From Rutstroemia sp. NJR-2017a BVV2 (Eukaryota > Ascomycota > Leotiomycetes > Helotiales > Rutstroemiaceae): a stretch of DNA of 64,000 nucleotides. The position numbers were made by a program, and so were the translations under genes. The DNA is taken from assembly GCA_002946415.1 (NCBI GenBank), contig NJPS01000057.1, positions 1 through 64,000 of the forward strand, written 5' to 3'. Below, piece after piece: positions 10,707 to 24,491 of this stretch. The stretch's first letter is position 1, and every line of letters begins with the position of its first letter. A model generated the notes under the pieces. That model had not been told where the DNA came from. It saw only the letters and a list, made by a program, of their open reading frames with translations, and did no database searches.

Positions 10707-13700
10707 TTTCTTGGGCCAACTCCACACCACCATTACACAGCCAAAACCCACAACCCCAACAACATCCCTCCACCGTCAATCAAAGTCCACACCGCAGGAA
10801 CTATGCCTGCATCGAGCTTCACCTCCCCTGTCATGCACTTCTCGTCCAATCGCAGCTGCAGTTTCGCACTTTACCGAGCGACGTCGTAATTCAACGACGG
10901 TGAAGCATATCAGAGCACCCACCACCCACCACCCACCGAACACCATGAGGGTACCACACCTTTCGACCACAAAACCACGATTATCAACTTGTGCAGAGTG
11001 CAGAGTGCAGAGTGCACAATCTCAATCCCGGTGCGACCGAAGAACGCATGACACCACTGACCGCTCAGCCCTACCCGGTCGCAAACTTCCCTCTTATCAT
11101 TCTCTATGCCAAATCATCCGCATACGGAATATTGTGCTGCTCTTCAAGTCGGGACGTGTATTACTGCGATCGAGAAACTGTGTCTTGGACCACTCATGTT
11201 TCAACACCACTCAATAATGGCCTACTCGGGCATCACAATGCTACCAAATTACGTGCCAGCCTACTGTACGAGAAACTTTTTGGACCTAGTTACTATGGTT
11301 TGGGGGCGACCACGAGCAGGGTTTGCTTTGTTGTCGCACAATCTTTTGCGGTGAGGACTAATCTGTCTTGTTTTGATCGACACCTTTGTTAACCTTATGG
11401 AACTACGCATTTACGGATTTCCGGCTATAGCTCCCACAACTGACTTGGCGAGATTACTGCCTTCCTTCATCATGCTATCCGAGACGGAGTTCGGGTATTC
11501 AAGCAAAGATACGGCTTTTTGTGAGCCGTTACGATCGGTAACTGCTCTGTTCTCCTCATTATTGGCATGAATATCTTCACTACATACATCCAAGCACCAC
11601 CCCTTCTTGTCCGTACGAGCTTGAAACCTAGCATGCCAAATCAAGAGTCAGCAGATAGCTTGTCTCTTCATATTTAGAGTCACTGGGGTCTTGAAGGAGC
11701 CGAGTGCAATCTATCTCTACCATTCTAGTGATGACTGTTCCTGAACATATCCTCCTATCAGAGTAGGAGAAGCCTGTATTGCCTATCACTTTCATACAGG
11801 CATACGATGATTAGTGCCACAATGCCACTCGGAGAATTAAGAACGCCAACTGCCACTTGGTTCGAAAGCAAGACGATCCAAATGTCAGGGGATTAGTATT
11901 CCAAACCGAAAAGTTAGGGGGGGGGGAGTGCAACTGACGTTCATGTTGCTGTTCCTAACTTTGGAAAATTAGCAGACCTGGTGATTTATCATCCTCAGTA
12001 GGGTGGTGTCAAAGAAAGAGCACATCCCCAAAAATAATCCACTCTCGCCTTCCAGAGATGTTCTATCGGAGTCTTATTCCACTCCCCACGGTTCTAGTCA
12101 AACTTCCCGCGTGGTTTCCAGGATATTTCTTACATGCGGAACATCTTCCTCTACATTTCCAATACCACCTGTCACTTTAACCTGTGTAACCCGGGACTCT
12201 GGCATCCAGTCATTTCCTTATTTCACCAGTCTTAGGTCATATCCTAAACCCACTATCAGCCACCGGTCACCGCTCCAAGAGTGCTAAAAACCGTGGCACG
12301 CTTGTCAAATGGGTCAGCTCCAACCGATCTCGCTGAAAGCGAAATTAAAGATCTCACCACATTCCCCGCTGCTCAATGTTGCTTATTCTTGCTGCTGGAG
12401 ATAAGTTAGATGGAAATTCCCAGTGACAAAGTGCCGGGATTCGAACAGGGCTGAGCAGATTAGCTCCTTGTTACTAAATGGCCCCAACCTTTGGTTATCT
12501 CACCTGGCGGGCTGGTCGTACAAGAGTACCCGCCATGTCCATTCGAAGGAATCTTACGAGCAACGCCCAAAAAAACGTTCGAGAACGTCGGCGGAGTCAA
12601 GTAGATACCCGCAGCTAATACAGAACCGTCTCTTGGTCGCCTGGAGCATTTGGAATACAAGAGTGTGACATACGACACCGAGATGAAACGAGCTGGTAGT
12701 CAAAGTACCGTTCACGCATAGCATAGCTTGCATTACCGAGGGCTGAACGGTGCAAAGCACACGTCAAACAAGTCTGTCTCTCCACCGGTGCTCTGCCTCT
12801 GACCGCATGGTTCAAGCTCCCTACGATGAAATACGAAATTCAGGCCTGATATGCCTAGCCTACGTCCGCAGGTGTGTATGTTATTTCGACCTCGAACTTG
12901 CTCGTGGATGGGGTGGTTTGTTGCATCGTCGACCAGGCTACCCCATACATTTCCCAGATAGATAAATTACATGTACGTGATGATAATGTGGTGTCAAGAC
13001 CTCCCCGTTCATGTGATTGTGTTTTAATAGTACACGTCTGAGTTCTGATATAGATGGAGGACGGAAATAACCCAACTATCTTAATACTATGCTGTGCAAT
13101 GGTGATGGTGATGTTCATGACTGGGATCTGCCGTGCATATACACCTAAATCCATACTTATAGATCTGCGTGTTAAGGTCTACGTACAAACGGTACGTGGG
13201 CGTGTACTAAAAAGAAAACACGCAACCAACCCTCCTCGTACGAGCAGAGACTTCATGTCGATTCGAAAATCACGTATGCGTACGATGATCTTCAGGCTCA
13301 AGCGTTGCGATCCCCCATGGGAAAGGCACTCCACCGGTGACATTGATAGGGAATCGGGGTATGTCTCAGAGCCGAGCCTGCCTTAGTCCGAGATTCCGAC
13401 GGGCTTGGAGCTAGGGCTGGGTAGACGAGACGCGCTCGCTGATTGGGCGGAGAACGAGGAGCGATTGCTACTTTTCTACTGGCTGGGTGCTGCACTTTAG
13501 GCTATTGTGAGTGTACTGTACTGTATAGTCGCGATTTAGACTTGGGCCTTGGATTGATGGGGAGCCTTTGTCATCGCACGTTAGGTAGATCGATAACTTA
13601 ACTCTCTCCACTTACCGGCTACGAGACCGACTAGTAGGGAAGGGAAGGGAAACACGAGCCAGCAAGAAATCAATGCCATTTGCGCGCAAAGACGATAACT

Positions 13701-14399
13701 TAGGTGTCTGTGCTGTGTGTGTGTATGTATCCTTACATACATTGCATCCAGACAGACAGCGCCGAGAGCGACTTTACTCACCGCCGACGCACGCACACAA
13801 ACGCGCGAACTGTGTGGGCGGAGAGGGCTAGAGAGGAGGTGAGGTGAAATGAAATGCACGCGGACGTAACGTTTCGTTTCGTCGACTCTGCGAGATTGAA
13901 TGAATAGAATGCTAACCTAAGCACGCATCACTACTCCTCGGAGCCTCCGCGTAAGGCTGAAATAGCACAGTGTTGAAGAATCGCGACCGAGTACAGGACG
14001 CGCGAGGTGATTGGGCCAGGAACGGGATCATGAGATGGGCGTGGTGCATGAGCCTTGTGGATGGGGAGACTGGTGGACTGGCGTAGACCGCTGGACCGGG
14101 GTGGGGGTTGGTAAAAGCGGATAGAGGTTGAGGTGGGGGAAGGCTGGATTGGGGGAATTTAAGGGTCTTTTTGTGAGTGGTTGGTTTGCTTTGTAGGGTA
14201 GATCGATGGCCAGATGGAGTTGAGTGATCTGGTGTAGATTTATGCAGTGCGGGCTAGGTTGGAGCTATGATTGAATGTGATCGATTTATAGGGCTGGATG
14301 GGATAGTAGAGTATAGAATAGAGATTCCTTATCGTTTCTGCATCTGCATATCGGGCCGTGGGTGGTTTTTCTTCACATGGCATTGTTATACCGTAGCTA

Positions 14400-14440
14400 C
14401 AGTACAGAACCAGACAGGACTGGACAGGACTGGACAGGAC
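14400..14440. repeat. Short tandem repeat (GGACAGGACT)n
   Basis: Three to four degenerate copies of a 10-bp GGACAGGACT-type unit. Confidence 0.8.
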
Positions 14441-14875
14441 AAGATATGAAATGGAGCTCTCGATGATCCTTATTTGGGTATACTGAACGACATACTTTGA
14501 GTCATCGACGGGAGTGGGAATGGCGATGCGCATGGCAGATGGAAAATGGAAAATGGAAAATGGGTAGCCTGTGGATACGCAATTTGTCTATCGCAGCTTG
14601 TGAAATGAGGGGCTGCGATGCCTAGAAACCGTGTGCGGCAAAGCAGATATAGGCTTTACTTCACTTGGGCAATGCATACTAGAACTGCTACACGGCAATT
14701 TCCAGAGCTCAACACACAGTGGTGGTAGGAACTGAGCCAAGACTTCACGCTCCCAAGCTTTTTCTGAGCCACAGCCGCACTGTTCGCTGATCGTATCTGA
14801 CACCAATCAGAGCTCTGCGTTACCTCGATTTGATTGCCGGATGGGGGAATTGATGGGCAATCGCATTCGCTTAGT

Positions 14876-14915
14876 GGGATGGGATGGGATGGCATGGCAT
14901 GGCATGGCATGGCGT
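14876..14915. repeat. (GGGAT)n / (GGCAT)n microsatellite
   Basis: Tandem pentamers that switch from GGGAT to GGCAT along the array, about eight units. Confidence 0.9.
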
Positions 14916-17900
14916 GGCCAAGGGTTCTTCCTCCTGCGCTACTTCGTACAGTACTTATCCACAGCAGTGGAGGACGTCTCCGCACCCGCTTCCGCTTTTA
15001 AGTTATGAAAGGTGATCGGCTTAGGAAACTCCAACGAACAGGATGTGGACCTCTGTACTTCGTTGGAATGAGAATGGGTGCTGGACATTGCGAAATAATG
15101 CTATTAACGGCGCAGCAGCGTCGTAGTGTACGAAGACAGGTTAGGTTGCTACGAGAGTGGAGTGCGAAGTGGACATGGGAACGAGGGAAAGGACTATTCC
15201 CATCTACTTCATACAGTGCTTGTGCCTTTCCACTTCTCGGCACAGGACAAGACGGCATGCTTGCCTATCTATGGTTTCGCGCCGGGAAGGGAATGATTAG
15301 CCTTAGTGCGATAATTGCAAATAGATGGAGCGATGAACTGGATCGGTGCATGTCTGTACATTAGTGACTACAGTTACGAGTATATACTTCCGTGGTTCAA
15401 TGCTGCAGTGTAGTGGAGATTTTTGCTTCTGGCGGGGATTATTAAGCCTGGGAAAGGGAATACTAATACTGTAGCTGCGACAAAAGAGCAGCTGGAATTG
15501 CAGTCTTTGGATTTGTGATACAGAGAGAATGGCCTGGAAACATGTCAATCTATGGTACTGCTGCACACGACCCACGCCCTTTGCTTGAGACAGCAAGCAC
15601 AATGACTACACTTATCTGGATTAATAACTCACAATGCCGAAGCTCGGTGGAGTTATTCCTGCTTGCTCCCCCAGGTATTGTACGTAGGGGACGGAATTCC
15701 GGTTCGTACTGTTTCGCCGCTGGAGATCTACAGCACTTGCTAACTGAGTACGGCCATGATCTGGAGTCCAGTATCGTACTTCGTACAAGCACGGAGTACA
15801 TTTTAGATGTCAAATAGTCTCATGGCGGGCATTGCAGGGTCTTGTTGCCTTCCTATCGCTCTACCGCACTATCAACCACATGATGCCTGTCGCCCATACG
15901 AACCCGAACTTTCCATGCCATGGAATGCACTCAATTTCCATTAGTATACTGAATCAATGCACATCCATCATCCATCATCCTTCGTCTGTCCCTACGAGCA
16001 AACCTGCAAGAGCACACATGGATTTTCGCTGTCTCAGGATTCCAAATCACGCCCTGAGTCCTGCGGAATACCAATACCATGTTCTCGATTAACATACATT
16101 TTATTAACATATGGTCGCAGAAATCTGCCACGCACAACTCACGCCATTCAATCTATATAACCTTACTTACCGGTACATCATAACTTAGGGTGTACATTCC
16201 AAATAACATCCCTGTCAGGATCCAGATATCTTGCTTTCCCTCGTGCTTCCGGGCGATGAATCAGGGACCCTTCGCGAGATATCCGCATCGGGGAATTGTG
16301 AAATCGTATCGTATTGTAGGATCGTATACACCGAATGTTGGACCTCGTTCCCATATCACAACTTCATCTGGCGCTGGGCCTACGTAACCGGTCGGTCGTC
16401 CTCGTTCAATGGAGACCTTGTTATTTTGAGAAGCAATGGGATTCGCCGGCCAGCCTGCGGCAAACGAGAGCGCAAAAGTGCCATGAGGCACAGCTAGTTG
16501 ACGTCTCCATTATTCCTGCTAGTTATATCCATCCCATCCTGAGGTTAAGATTTAGCGAGGAATTCCCGCTTGTGGAAGTTGTGTATTATTTCTTTACGTC
16601 AAATGGGATATTTGCATGGAGAAAGGGGAAGTTTTAACCCACAATCAATCTTTCTTTAGCAGAATCACAGCGTGGTGCGCTTAAATCCCTTTGCATTCAT
16701 TCGCGGTGAAGAGCGAGTTGGTTGTCAATTAGCCAAACAATCATCACATGAATTTCTCAATTACCCGTACATAGAGGACAGCACAGGAATCTGGACCTCG
16801 AGAGATTTCAGAGTACGTGCTTTTTCCTTTATCCCCGGATCTCCACAATATAGTCTGGGTTCTTATTCAAATCCTAGAACATTCTGATTCCTCGTTGCGG
16901 CACATATACCTTGTCCTGCCATGCTCGCCCATGCCTACCATCAAATCCTGATTTTCTTCAACGAAATATAGCCCAATTCGGATACCGAGCCACACAAGGC
17001 TTGCAAAAGACTTCTCTTGCGCATCAATCTGCCCCCTCGCACTTGCGGTTTCAGAATTGCTTGTTATTGAATCGCTTTTCTTGTTTCGACGTCTATGAGT
17101 TATCATTTGACCGCAAACGGGATCGGGGTCGCACAGCTGCGGGTTCCGAGGAGTCACCATGCCAGCCTTATCAGTTGATGGCTGGATGGGCTGGATGCGA
17201 TGCATACGAATGGATAGGATGCAAGCCCGCATTCAACCATTCACAGTCTCATGATTGACGAAATGAACCCTCGTTTCTGCTTTCAAATCAAATCAACCAA
17301 GAAAAATCATAAATTATCAAGCACTCAAGCAAGGCTTCAGCGAACATGCTTAGCAAAATACGCAATGCAATACGTACTTGCCCAAGTGGAAGGAAGAGCT
17401 CCAGCAAATCAGATTCCCACGTCGATCTCGGCATGGGGGCCAATACTATGAGCCACCTTTCGCTGCTGCTGTTTGCAAGTTATCCCGAGTCCCGTCGTCC
17501 GGCGTACGGGAAGTGGAGTACGCAGCATCTCCTTATCCGTCCGATTTCCACGTACGTACGTCTTGTTGGTCAAATGATTGATTGATTTTTGGTTCTTTTA
17601 ATCCAATATATCTATGGCAAGGGCGCAGTACATGTCGCAATCGCTGTTTCGCTAGCCCGAGCACAAAAAGCAAAGCAGCAAGGGGAAAACTAGCTCGTCT
17701 AGACTCTCCGGTTTCCATGTTCCCCTAGGCTGCATTTTTGATGTCGGATTCTCGGGTGCGGTGAAAAGAAAGTGTGGCTTTCATGTCATCCACCCCCCTT
17801 ATTTCTCCATCCCTTCCCTGGTGAGCTTTGATCTCGATGGTTACCTGTTCGTGCAGTGCGTTGGCCGTCCGTTCGTCCACGCTCGCTGGCTGGCTGGCTT

Positions 17901-19427
17901 GGAGAGCACAGAGAGAAAGATAACCCGAGAGCGATTTACATTGCATGAAAGTTGGCTTGCACGAAGTACAATGCACATATTTATTTGGTGTTGTGATTCA
18001 TCGTGCATTAGGAAATATTGATAAGGAGAGGAACAGACGAGACCAGACGAGACGAGTCCAATGTATATGCCTCAAATCGCCACTCCGCTTGGCTTCCTTC
18101 CTTCCTTTCCAAACGGGGATGATGCGGGGTGGGGGAATTTGCCTGCCTGCCCCGACCCTCCGACCCTCCGCTTTCTACTTTGAGGCTCTGCGACATCTGA
18201 TGAAGATACCAGCTGCCTACGACCTAACCACGCACCGTATTCCAGGCTCCAGCTTTTGCGAGAAAAGAGGTGACCGAATACGGTCGCGTCGCACGAAAAC
18301 GTCGCAGCCTGCTCCCAATATGATTCATCTTGCATATATGCAAATCCGACCGAGTTAATGATTCGCCGAAAAAAATAATAATTATCCTATTGTGCCTGCG
18401 GCTCCTGGTCTTCCATCCATTCGGAGCCTCTGTACCGATTCGATTGTGTATTTCTGCCTTTTCCCGCGCTTACCCATCTTTTATTCATCAAATTCGTGTG
18501 ATTGAATATACATACATTATGCAGTTCTGCGGTAGTTGGTTTGTTTTTTGGTGCAAATGTCGGATTACCAAAGCACTTTATTTGGGTTCTGCGTGTTCAT
18601 GTGCACACGGGATTGCTTACTTTGGGGTGAGCATAAGTCCCGAACAGCCTTACAAGTGCCGCAATGGCGGGTTTGGCTCTGATTTGATGTCGGTGTCGGT
18701 GCTGGTTTCGGCGAGGTTGATTGAGGTAATGGTTTTTTTTTTTCTTGCGGGTTTGGGAGACGGTGGGTGGGATTTTGCTACTGCAAGTAAGGTATGGTTA
18801 CTGTTACTGTTGTCGGGCGCAAATGCAAATGCGCTCGCTGGGAGGGGTGGTAGTTGACTGGGTGTGGTGATGTTAGGTATCTTTTTGAGTGAACGAACGA
18901 AGGATACCGTTACTGTCCTGGACTGTACATGGGATGAAGAAGCACCGGAGGGCTACGACGATGTGGAAATTGCACATTGCTCTCAGTCCTCCCCATGTCT
19001 TATTTTGTTCTGGTCTTTTCTAGCTGTGATTTCCGGTGTTGGGAGGCACAGCATCAACTTCCCAGCTCGGCAGGGGCTTTTGTTTGGTTCAATCGTCGTA
19101 TACGTCGGTGTATGTTCCAGCGACACGAATGAGGCTCAAGTGGCCTGGATACCAGCTCTCAGGTTACACCATTGCAGTCAATTGCTCGGTGCCTGGAAAT
19201 CTCGTACACGTAGTTCATGTACGAGAAAGCCTCTTCTTCATTCTTCGGTGGAGCAAGAAGCTTATTGCGACGCTGGAGAATGCGAGTCGGCGCCCTGAAG
19301 AAAGGTATGCGTGCCTGCCTGGTGCTAGCCCTGCGTTATTCTCATTGGTGTCCTTAGGAATCTGGCTTGCGTTGCAGGCATAGATGCTGGGTGTGCTTTC
19401 TTGCGTCTACGCCGATGACGCCGAAGG

Positions 19428-20730
19428 TGATGGTGTCTGGTCTTGATATGCAAGGCCGTTGGCCGCTTCTGCAGAAGTTGATGGTGTCTGGTCTGGTCTA
19501 GATATGCAAGGCCGTTGGCCACTTCTGCAGTACTATCGCCCTGCGAGACTCGGCGCAAGTTGCTTGCCCCAGGTTGATCTGTGTCATGGTAAGGCGAATG
19601 TGTCATAGTAAGGCGAGTGTGCAGTCGCTCACATCGTGCTCGTGCTGTTGAGCCGCTGTGTGTGAGGCGAGTGTGCAGTTGCTCACATCGTGTTCATGCT
19701 GCGGAGTCGGTGTATGTGTCTCGAGCGAAGAAACACATACGTGAACTCACGGTTCGTAATCGGCGAATAGACTGCAGAACGGGCTGCTTTCGACCAGTAT
19801 CAAATTTCTGGTATTTCGTCTGGTTGCGGTGACCATTCTTCCTTGGTAAATCGTTCGCGCCTCGAATCTTCTTTTCTCTGATTGTTGTGATGATTCTTCC
19901 TTGGTTGATCGTTCGTGTCTCGAATCTCCTCTCTGTTTGATTACGCTTGTCGATATCCACACAACCACCGGTTGCTAATATCAACAAGGAGCCCACACCA
20001 AACCTACCAAATACACCCAACTCCGAGGCATCCGCTTTCAATTCGCTCCTCCAAAATCATTGAGCTTAAACTTCTTGATATCAGTAACAGGAAATTCCAT
20101 CTCTGTTCATTCCCGTATCAACTTGTGTCTTGAAAGATTTGGCTACCAAAACCGAGGCTTCCGCTCTCGATACGTTGCCCAGCACCATGGTGCGTAAACT
20201 TATTGGTAGCAGCAACGGAAAATTCCATCTATGCTCATCATTGAATCAAGTTGTGTCTTGAAGATTTGGCACGAACACCGTCCCAGGGGAGCTTTCACCA
20301 TCACCTAGTTACGAAAGCACCTAATCGGATTGGAAAGTTTCTTGACGGGGGTTGCGTGCTCTCGGCAACGGGGAATGCATACTGCGAGGATACAGGACAT
20401 CGAAAAAGTTCCTGAAATTGTTTGAATGTGCTCTGGAACCTCTGAGTAGCCTACATCACCCATAGACCTACCCAGCAACAGAGAAAACATAGAGCTAAAG
20501 TCTAGTGGCTATGTTTGCATGCTCTTGAAAATCCTCGACAACGAAGAAAACATACTGCGAGGATACAGCATATTGGAAAATTTCCTCGAACATGTCTGCA
20601 TGCTCTTGGGAACGGAGAACGCATACTGCGAAAGTTTAGTGACCATGTTTGCATGCTCTTGACAGTGGAGAAAACAAATTGCGAGGACACATGAACGAGA
20701 AAAGTTTCTTGACTATGTTCGTATGCTGTC
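19428..20730. repeat. Patchwork of degenerate tandem duplications
   Basis: Successive blocks each occur two to four times in tandem with different unit lengths. About 50 bp around ATGCAAGGCCGTTGGCC at 19428-19530. About 54 bp around GGCGAGTGTGCAGT at 19610-19718. About 60 bp around TTCTTCCTTGG at 19845-19930. A longer unit around AAATTCCATCT / TTGTGTCTTGAA at 20085-20275. A series around GCATGCTCTTG and CATACTGCGAGGATAC at 20345-20725. Copies have diverged by substitutions and small indels. Short minus-strand frames over the last block repeat a CILAVC motif, but no complete gene is visible. Confidence 0.75.
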
Positions 20731-23087
20731 GCTACTAAAGCATTTGGGCGGGAAGAATACTGTAGATCGCCTTCTCCTCCTAGCCCACTTTCAATTATTG
20801 TTGCTCGGAGTCCGTCCTCATTCCGATGGCCACTGCCTTGGCAAACTCGGTCTTGATGCAGTGACCGAAATACCGCACATACTCGCTCATTGCTCTTGAA
20901 TCATCTTCTCGATGTTACTACGTGTTTTCCGACAACAACCAATACCTGGCAAGTGTTTGCCATGAGCATAGTTCTCTACTCCACAAGAATCGCAAAAACG
21001 ATTCTCAGCTACGTTGTTCGCTCCGGTACAGAAATAGCAGGCTGACAACGATACCCAAAAGACAACAGGACAATGAAAACGTTACAATGTCTTGGATTCT
21101 TTAGGACATTCGTATAAAAGCGGTGATCAGCTACAATGCGATGTCCCAATCAGCTTGTTTTTTCAGTTCAGGAGAGGTTGTCGTCAGCACTTCCTCACGG
21201 ACCTTCAATTTCTCCACGAGCTAGGCTCATTCATAACAAGTCATAACAAGTCACTAGCACTACTGCCATGCTAGTAGCAAAACACCGACTTGGTTTCCAT
21301 TCAACCGCATTTCTTCTACTGATACTGTAACGCGCTCGGCGGAGCTTAACCTTATCTCCGCATACTAAGAATCCCGCTTCGTCTCTTGGTCCAGGGGTGT
21401 GTCAGGCCATTTAGTTATTGTTTCATTTTTGGACGGAATTGATTCCACGTGGGGATCAGAGAACGCTGCGAACTGCCGATGTGTTATTTGAGCATCTACG
21501 CGGCTCGGGTCATCATTTATCTTGGTTTTGTTATTCAGTCCTTTGCGTGAGATTGCTATGATGTGAAGTCTAAAGATTTCCAGTGGAAATAGAAAGTAGA
21601 AAGTACATGATCTCCGATCAACAAACTTTGAAATTCTCACATCTCGAGTCTAGTAATCTGCAGTGTTAATCTTCCAGATCTCTTGAAATCCTTCACCGGT
21701 AGTTATGATCGCCACCATCGAGAAGGATCTTCTGTTAACTTTCCTCGTACCACTTCTAGATTCCTTCAAACCGTGGATTTTTATTCCGTTCTTCCTTTTC
21801 CCCAACAATAATGTGGGGCATGTCATTCATTCTCCACGGATTTTACCCCGCGTTTTGAGTCGGGTCGTGCCTCGCCTCGCAACTACTCAAGAGCTAAGCT
21901 TTGAATCCACGGGGATGTATCCACTTGGAGTTTAGCTTGACGCACGGAATTGCCACTCAGGATGCCTTTGGAGAGGAGATCTTGCATAATTCTTATAAGT
22001 GTGCTATGTCATGTCGAGATGGCCGAGGCACGATGAACAGAGAATAAGTTCTGGACTCCAGGGTAGATTGGGGCGGTGCTGTTGGTTTGATGATCATCGT
22101 TCATTCGTTTATGTATTCCCTTGTGTCATCAATCTCTCTTGCGGTATCCAACGTGTCATTCTCTTTATCGACACCTATGCATGTACCCCCGTTACAGAAC
22201 ACAACACCGAGTTACCGCTACAATTGTGTCTCCAAAAGTTTCCTCAGATATCCTCCTGTCGTATCCGGTACCATATCCGAATGCCAGAAAGACCCTCCCC
22301 CACAACAGATGTGTAAGCCATAATCTTCTCACTCTTACAGAGCAAGGGTTACGATAAAGCTTGTTGTATGATGGCGCATTCCCATGTACTGTATTGGTGT
22401 AATAGTTACAAGTAGCATCGTATTTTCTGTCGTCCGTGACCAATCGCGAAGGCATGGCTTGTACCTAGTTCCTGGATACTGGTCGAAAAAAGTTAGATGG
22501 AAAGGAAAGTTTCCCCGGATTTGGGATTTACGATGCGGAAATGGAGAAGTGACCATTATGTTAGGAGTTTGAGAGGGGCGCTCGGGTCTGTGTAACGGCA
22601 TTTTCAATCTTATTCTGTTGAACGGACGGGATGCGAACGGGGTTTTGTACTGTGTTGGATTGGACTAGATTGAACTAGATTGAACTGGACTGGATTGGAT
22701 GGAATTGGATTTGAGCTAGATGGTGAACATGGGGTAGGCATGGAGGAGTAGTAAGGTAGAAGCTCATTGGAGCCGATATATATGTAGGTTGCTGATCCTT
22801 CGTTCTGATAAGTTTCGATTTCCCTTCCAGAGAAGAGTTCCTCGTGGTAGTATCGGTTCGTTTTGATTAAACTCATCGACCCCCATCTCACAACAGCTCC
22901 ACCGAAGCAGATCTCACTCTACGTACGGAATCCTCTCACCTAAAGAACCAATATCACGGATCTCTTCCTCTTCCACCTTTCAGCAATTGTATTATCGTCT
23001 ACGTCAATTGCATTACTGCCACCTCAGTTCCAAATCTACCTCTAGACCACCAGTTACACTCCTCAAATTTCCACAAAATAGCTCAAG
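20731..23087. other. Intergenic region upstream of the transporter gene
   Basis: No gene recognised. A short degenerate repeat (GATTGGACTAGATTGAACT-like) lies at 22647-22712. The last 150 bases are C/T-rich and A-rich, as in fungal 5' leaders, and lead into the start codon at 23088. Confidence 0.45.
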
Positions 23088-24491
23088 ATGTCTGACTCCA
23101 CCTCACACGATAACATCCACCATGATCACGAGAAACCCTTCGTACAACACATCTCAGGAACCCAAGACCTCTCCCGTCAGATCACACTTCAATTGAATGC
23201 AGATCAATATGAAAGGCTGTTCTTCCAGCCTAATTCTGCAAAAGGAGACCTTTCAAGACGTTTAGGTATGTTCTGTCTCTCGTACTATTTCCTCAGCTAT
23301 TAGTCTGCTCCCACAGCAGTGGCCTCCGAAGGCTCCCTCAGCGGAGCCCCACCCCAGCATGGACGGAGCAACTATCATAAGTGATGAAATTCGCTCCGCT
23401 AGATCTCCGGAATCCGCTACCATGGAGGCTGACTATCTTCCTCCTACTCCCCATCTTCTTTCCTCCTCTGCTCTCAAAATCTGCAACTAACCCCCCCTCC
23501 CCCACAGGAAACCCCACTCTCCTTGGGCTCCTCGGCTTCCTCATCCCTTTCAGCAGCACCGTCTTCTCGCTCCTCCAATTCCAAGGCTCCTCTCCCTCCT
23601 CCCTCACCTCCCTGTGCGGAACCTTCTACATGTTTGGCGGACCCGCCATGATCCTCGCCGGAATATGCGAGTTCATCCTCGGCAACTCCTTCCCCTTTGC
23701 CGTATTTGGGATTTTCGGTTCGCACTGGCTGTACCTTGGTTTACTCAATGATCCTATGCATAATGTCGCTGGTTCGTATGCTACGACGGTTGCGGGGGTT
23801 ACGGTGCCTGGCGCTTTGAGCCAGGAGTATAATTCCGGGCAGGGTAACTACTCGGTGGTGATGGCGTTGATTTGCTTTATCTTTTTGCTGGGGAGTTTGA
23901 GGACAAATGTTCCGTTCGTGGTGGTGTTCTTTACGTTGGTGTTCGTGTTTAGTTTCCTTGCGGCGGGGTATTATCATCTTGGGTGGTATCCGACAGCGGA
24001 AGGGTTGGATAGAGCGACATACTTCTTTAAGATCGCGGGTGGGTTTGGGTTTGTGACGATTATCATGGGATGGTGAGCTCCTTCTTTATTTGTTTTATCT
24101 CCCCGTATTACCTCATTGGAGCATTGACCTTCGGATCATCCGAGAGTGGAGGGATGAGAATGCGAGTCGTTTCTGGGACCAAGGCCTAAACCCCTTTGGC
24201 TCGCTTCGCTCTCACTTCATCTTCCGCTTACCCTCCACGCGTTCATGTTCCTCCTATCCACCACCCATCTTATCCCACCTCCCCTCAAGCATCCATTCGA
24301 CCCCACCAAAAACGTATCCGCACAACAACTGACCCATCTCAACCAGGTACCTCGCAATAATCACTTCTTGCGCAAGCACCGGTGTCCCATGTCCCCTCCC
24401 AGTATTCGATCTCAGCACCAAAGTATTCGCCCGGGACCGAGAAGGCGCCAAGTCGGAGCATGCAGGTGCCGTACGGAGGGATGCTTTGTGA
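23088..24491 (+). CDS. GPR1/FUN34/YaaH family acetate/ammonium-type transporter
   Basis: Three exons, 23088-23265, 23508-24072 and 24347-24491 (888 nt), give 295 residues. Junctions are GT-AG and the joined protein is co-linear with fungal AcpA/Ady2-like proteins. A polar N-terminus of about 58 residues is followed by six membrane helices. The family signature NPxxxGL appears as NPTLLGL at residues 61-67. Further landmarks are FGGPAMILAGICEFILGN, the pore-side motif SLRTNV and the C-terminal LPVFDLST. Members sit in the plasma membrane and carry acetate and related small monocarboxylates, or are linked to ammonia export. Both introns are long for a fungus (242 and 274 nt). Which substrate this copy carries cannot be told from the sequence. 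Confidence 0.88.

Larger units (their letters stand above)
8038..19427. other. Long gene-poor region
   Basis: No conserved protein could be assembled from either strand over about 11 kb. Open frames stay below 180 codons and look random. The region holds microsatellites (10676-10706, 14400-14440, 14876-14915), a perfect 22-bp palindrome (10206-10227) and, on the minus strand at about 13580-13870, two good splice donors in C/T-rich leader-like sequence. Base composition is ordinary, not the extreme AT richness of RIP-mutated repeats. Multi-exon genes with very short exons could have escaped me, as the CIA30 gene shows is possible. Confidence 0.4.

Noticed and set aside
12420..12500. tRNA-like box B (GTTCGAATCCCGGC) on the minus strand
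   Set aside because: The T-arm stem has two mismatches, no matching acceptor stem or box A could be placed, so at most it is a chance match or a decayed tRNA-derived piece.
18330..19383. Plus-strand ORFs of 115-175 codons
   Set aside because: Composition and lack of any recognisable motif suggest chance frames; they could not be extended by splicing.
20785..20890. Short minus-strand frame MSEYVRYFGHCIKTEFAK
   Set aside because: Only about 31 codons, and the frame is closed by a stop just upstream; may be a relic but cannot be supported.
23381..23507. Upstream ATG in the same frame as exon 2 of the transporter
   Set aside because: It lies inside the first intron; exon 1 plus splice at 23508 restores the full family N-terminus.
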